Below are positions 5,924 to 6,396 of a DNA stretch of 6,396 bases, one piece after another; position 1 is the first letter of the stretch, and each line of letters begins with the position of its first letter. Source of the stretch: an uncultured Chlamydiae bacterium (GTDB taxonomy: Bacteria > Chlamydiota > Chlamydiia > Chlamydiales > SM23-39); NCBI GenBank assembly GCA_903909295.1, contig CAIVVG010000212.1, positions 1 to 6,396 on the forward strand, in the 5' to 3' direction. A program made the position numbers and the translations under genes. The notes under the pieces were generated by a model. The model was not told the DNA's origin, did no database searches, and worked only from the letters and a program-made list of their open reading frames with translations.

Positions 5924-6069
5924 CCTGGTGCTGCGAATTGCTTCGCCGCTTTGCCCCCGCGGATGTATAAGTACACCGCTAGGCAAAACACACCAGGCCC
6001 ATCGCTCTTTTACAAAAGCGAGGTCTGAGCCAGACACTATGCAAAGCATTAATGCTTTGCTGATTTTTT
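5924..6069 (+). ncRNA. Candidate structured small RNA ending in an intrinsic terminator
   Basis: CCTGGTG (5924-5930) pairs with CACCAGG (5991-5997). Inside lie GCGAA/TTCGC (5933-5937/5942-5946) and a long arm TTTGCC/GGCAAA (5950-5955/5982-5987) capped by GCGG-a-TGTA/TACACCGC (5959-5967/5972-5979), giving a three-way junction. Hairpins TCGCT/AGCGA (6002-6006/6017-6021) and GTCTG/CAGAC (6023-6027/6031-6035) follow, then the terminator hairpin at 6041-6060 with six T. No convincing protein is encoded on either strand. I checked for conserved elements of tmRNA, RNase P RNA, SRP RNA and tRNA and did not find them. The strand is set by the U-tract. The 5' end and promoter are unknown; the upstream terminator at 5895-5923 suggests a separate transcript or a 3'-UTR-derived RNA. 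No family is recognised. Confidence 0.45.
6041..6069 (+). terminator. Strong rho-independent terminator
   Basis: GCAAAGCATTAATGCTTTGC (6041-6060) is a perfect 20-base palindrome (8-bp stem with TTAA loop, or longer), followed by TGA and a run of six T (6064-6069). The T-run is only on the plus strand, so it ends a rightward transcript. The nearest rightward gene ends at 5834 and already has its own terminator. Confidence 0.75.
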
Positions 6070-6075
6070 CCCGGT

Positions 6076-6214
6076 GGATTCCGCAGAATCCCCAGAGACT
6101 GTGGAGGGCAACTTGTGCACAAAACCACAGCCTAAAAGCTGGATTATACCAGCCATGTTCCATCTCGCCTTTACGGCTAGTGCATCGGCCTTAGTTTGTT
6201 CTCGGCAACGATGC
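6076..6214. other. Non-coding stretch with four further hairpins
   Basis: Perfect small stems follow each other: GGATTC-CGCA-GAATCC (6076-6091); CTGTGG/CCACAG (6099-6104/6125-6130), enclosing the palindrome TTGTGCACAA (6113-6122); GCTGG-ATTATA-CCAGC (6138-6153); and GCATCGGCC/GGC-AA-CGATGC (6182-6190/6204-6214). Open frames exist on both strands here but have no recognisable protein features or start sites. From 6215 to 6322 I see nothing definite apart from AT-rich DNA. The stretch may be part of a structured RNA or a decayed element. Confidence 0.35.
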
Positions 6215-6322
6215 GAAATGCAACATGGGCCTGATTGTAAGCGAAAAAATTATTTTGCACAACATGAAACATGCGGCCTACTCGACAGGGAAATTGCACG
6301 ATAAAAATAGTTTACCCCTTTT

Positions 6323-6396
6323 TCCCTCCGCGTTCTCTGCGGCTCTGCGGTAAACTTTGTTTCTCGGGGCCGGGTTTGATTTACCGCAGAGCCGCA
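6323..6396. repeat. CTCTGCGG-type dispersed repeat with 17-bp inverted arms, at the window end
   Basis: TGCGGCTCTGCGGTAAA (6338-6354) is matched exactly as inverted repeat by TTTACCGCAGAGCCGCA (6380-6396), with 25 nt between. The left arm also contains the short tandem CTCTGCGG-CTCTGCGG preceded by CTCCGCGTT. Similar 'CTCTGCGtTCTCTGCGG' intergenic repeats are known to me from several environmental bacterial genomes. The right arm runs to the last base, so the element probably continues outside the window. Confidence 0.65.

Noticed and set aside
5924..5997. tRNA or tRNA-like reading of the 7-bp closed cloverleaf-like fold
   Set aside because: It has only two inner arms, no T-loop TTCRA motif, no anticodon-arm geometry and no CCA-compatible end.
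5855..6163. Minus-strand open frame of 102 codons
   Set aside because: It runs through two terminator-like hairpins and the candidate RNA structure, lacks a ribosome binding site and shows no recognisable domain.
6074..6304. Plus-strand open frame of 76 codons
   Set aside because: No ribosome binding site and no domain; it covers several perfect hairpins and begins right after a terminator.

Overview
The window carries one complete and clearly recognisable potassium-uptake operon (trkA-trkH, minus strand). It is flanked on the left by the N-terminal part of an AAA-ATPase-like gene that runs off the window (minus strand), and on the right by a divergently transcribed regulator-type gene with an AlbA_2/Schlafen domain, a HATPase_c_4 domain and a C-terminal winged helix. 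Base composition is mixed and genes are fairly tightly packed except at two places (940-1333 and 5835-6396). The AAA-ATPase_like family is often expanded in symbionts and amoeba-associated bacteria such as environmental Chlamydiae and Bacteroidetes, and also in anaerobes. With the Trk pair this is compatible with a Parachlamydiales-like bacterium, but the assignment is a low-confidence inference because no universal marker gene is present.

Layout: (1) 1-939 minus: AAA-ATPase_like protein, 313 codons visible, C-terminus outside the window. (2) 940-1333: decayed or accessory DNA. It contains a small non-coding foldback element (MITE-like, about 171 bp at 1037-1207, flanked by TGA repeats) that interrupts a short minus-strand reading frame; removing the element plus one TGA copy restores one continuous frame. 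A 17-bp perfect dyad lies directly after the trkH stop. (3) 1334-4302 minus: trkA then trkH, overlapping by ATGA. (4) 4303-4490: divergent control region with a plausible sigma70-type promoter for trkA and a dense cluster of a 9-bp word (TGAG[T/A]CAAT) in symmetric arrangement just in front of the divergent gene. (5) 4491-5834 plus: AlbA_2/ATPase/wHTH protein, followed by a rho-independent terminator. (6) 5924-6069 plus: a run of nested perfect stems that folds as a three-way junction plus two hairpins and ends in a canonical hairpin/U-tract terminator, a good candidate for an unrecognised small RNA. (7) 6076-6214: more hairpins without coding sense. (8) 6323-6396: a 'CTCTGCGG'-type dispersed repeat forming a 17-bp inverted repeat at the window end.

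How the parts may work together: TrkH is the membrane K+ channel subunit and TrkA its cytoplasmic nucleotide-binding gating ring, so the two operon genes make one transporter. The divergent wHTH protein is a natural candidate to bind the 9-mer cluster. One outlying copy overlaps the predicted -10 box of trkA, so it may control both itself and potassium uptake; this link is inference only.
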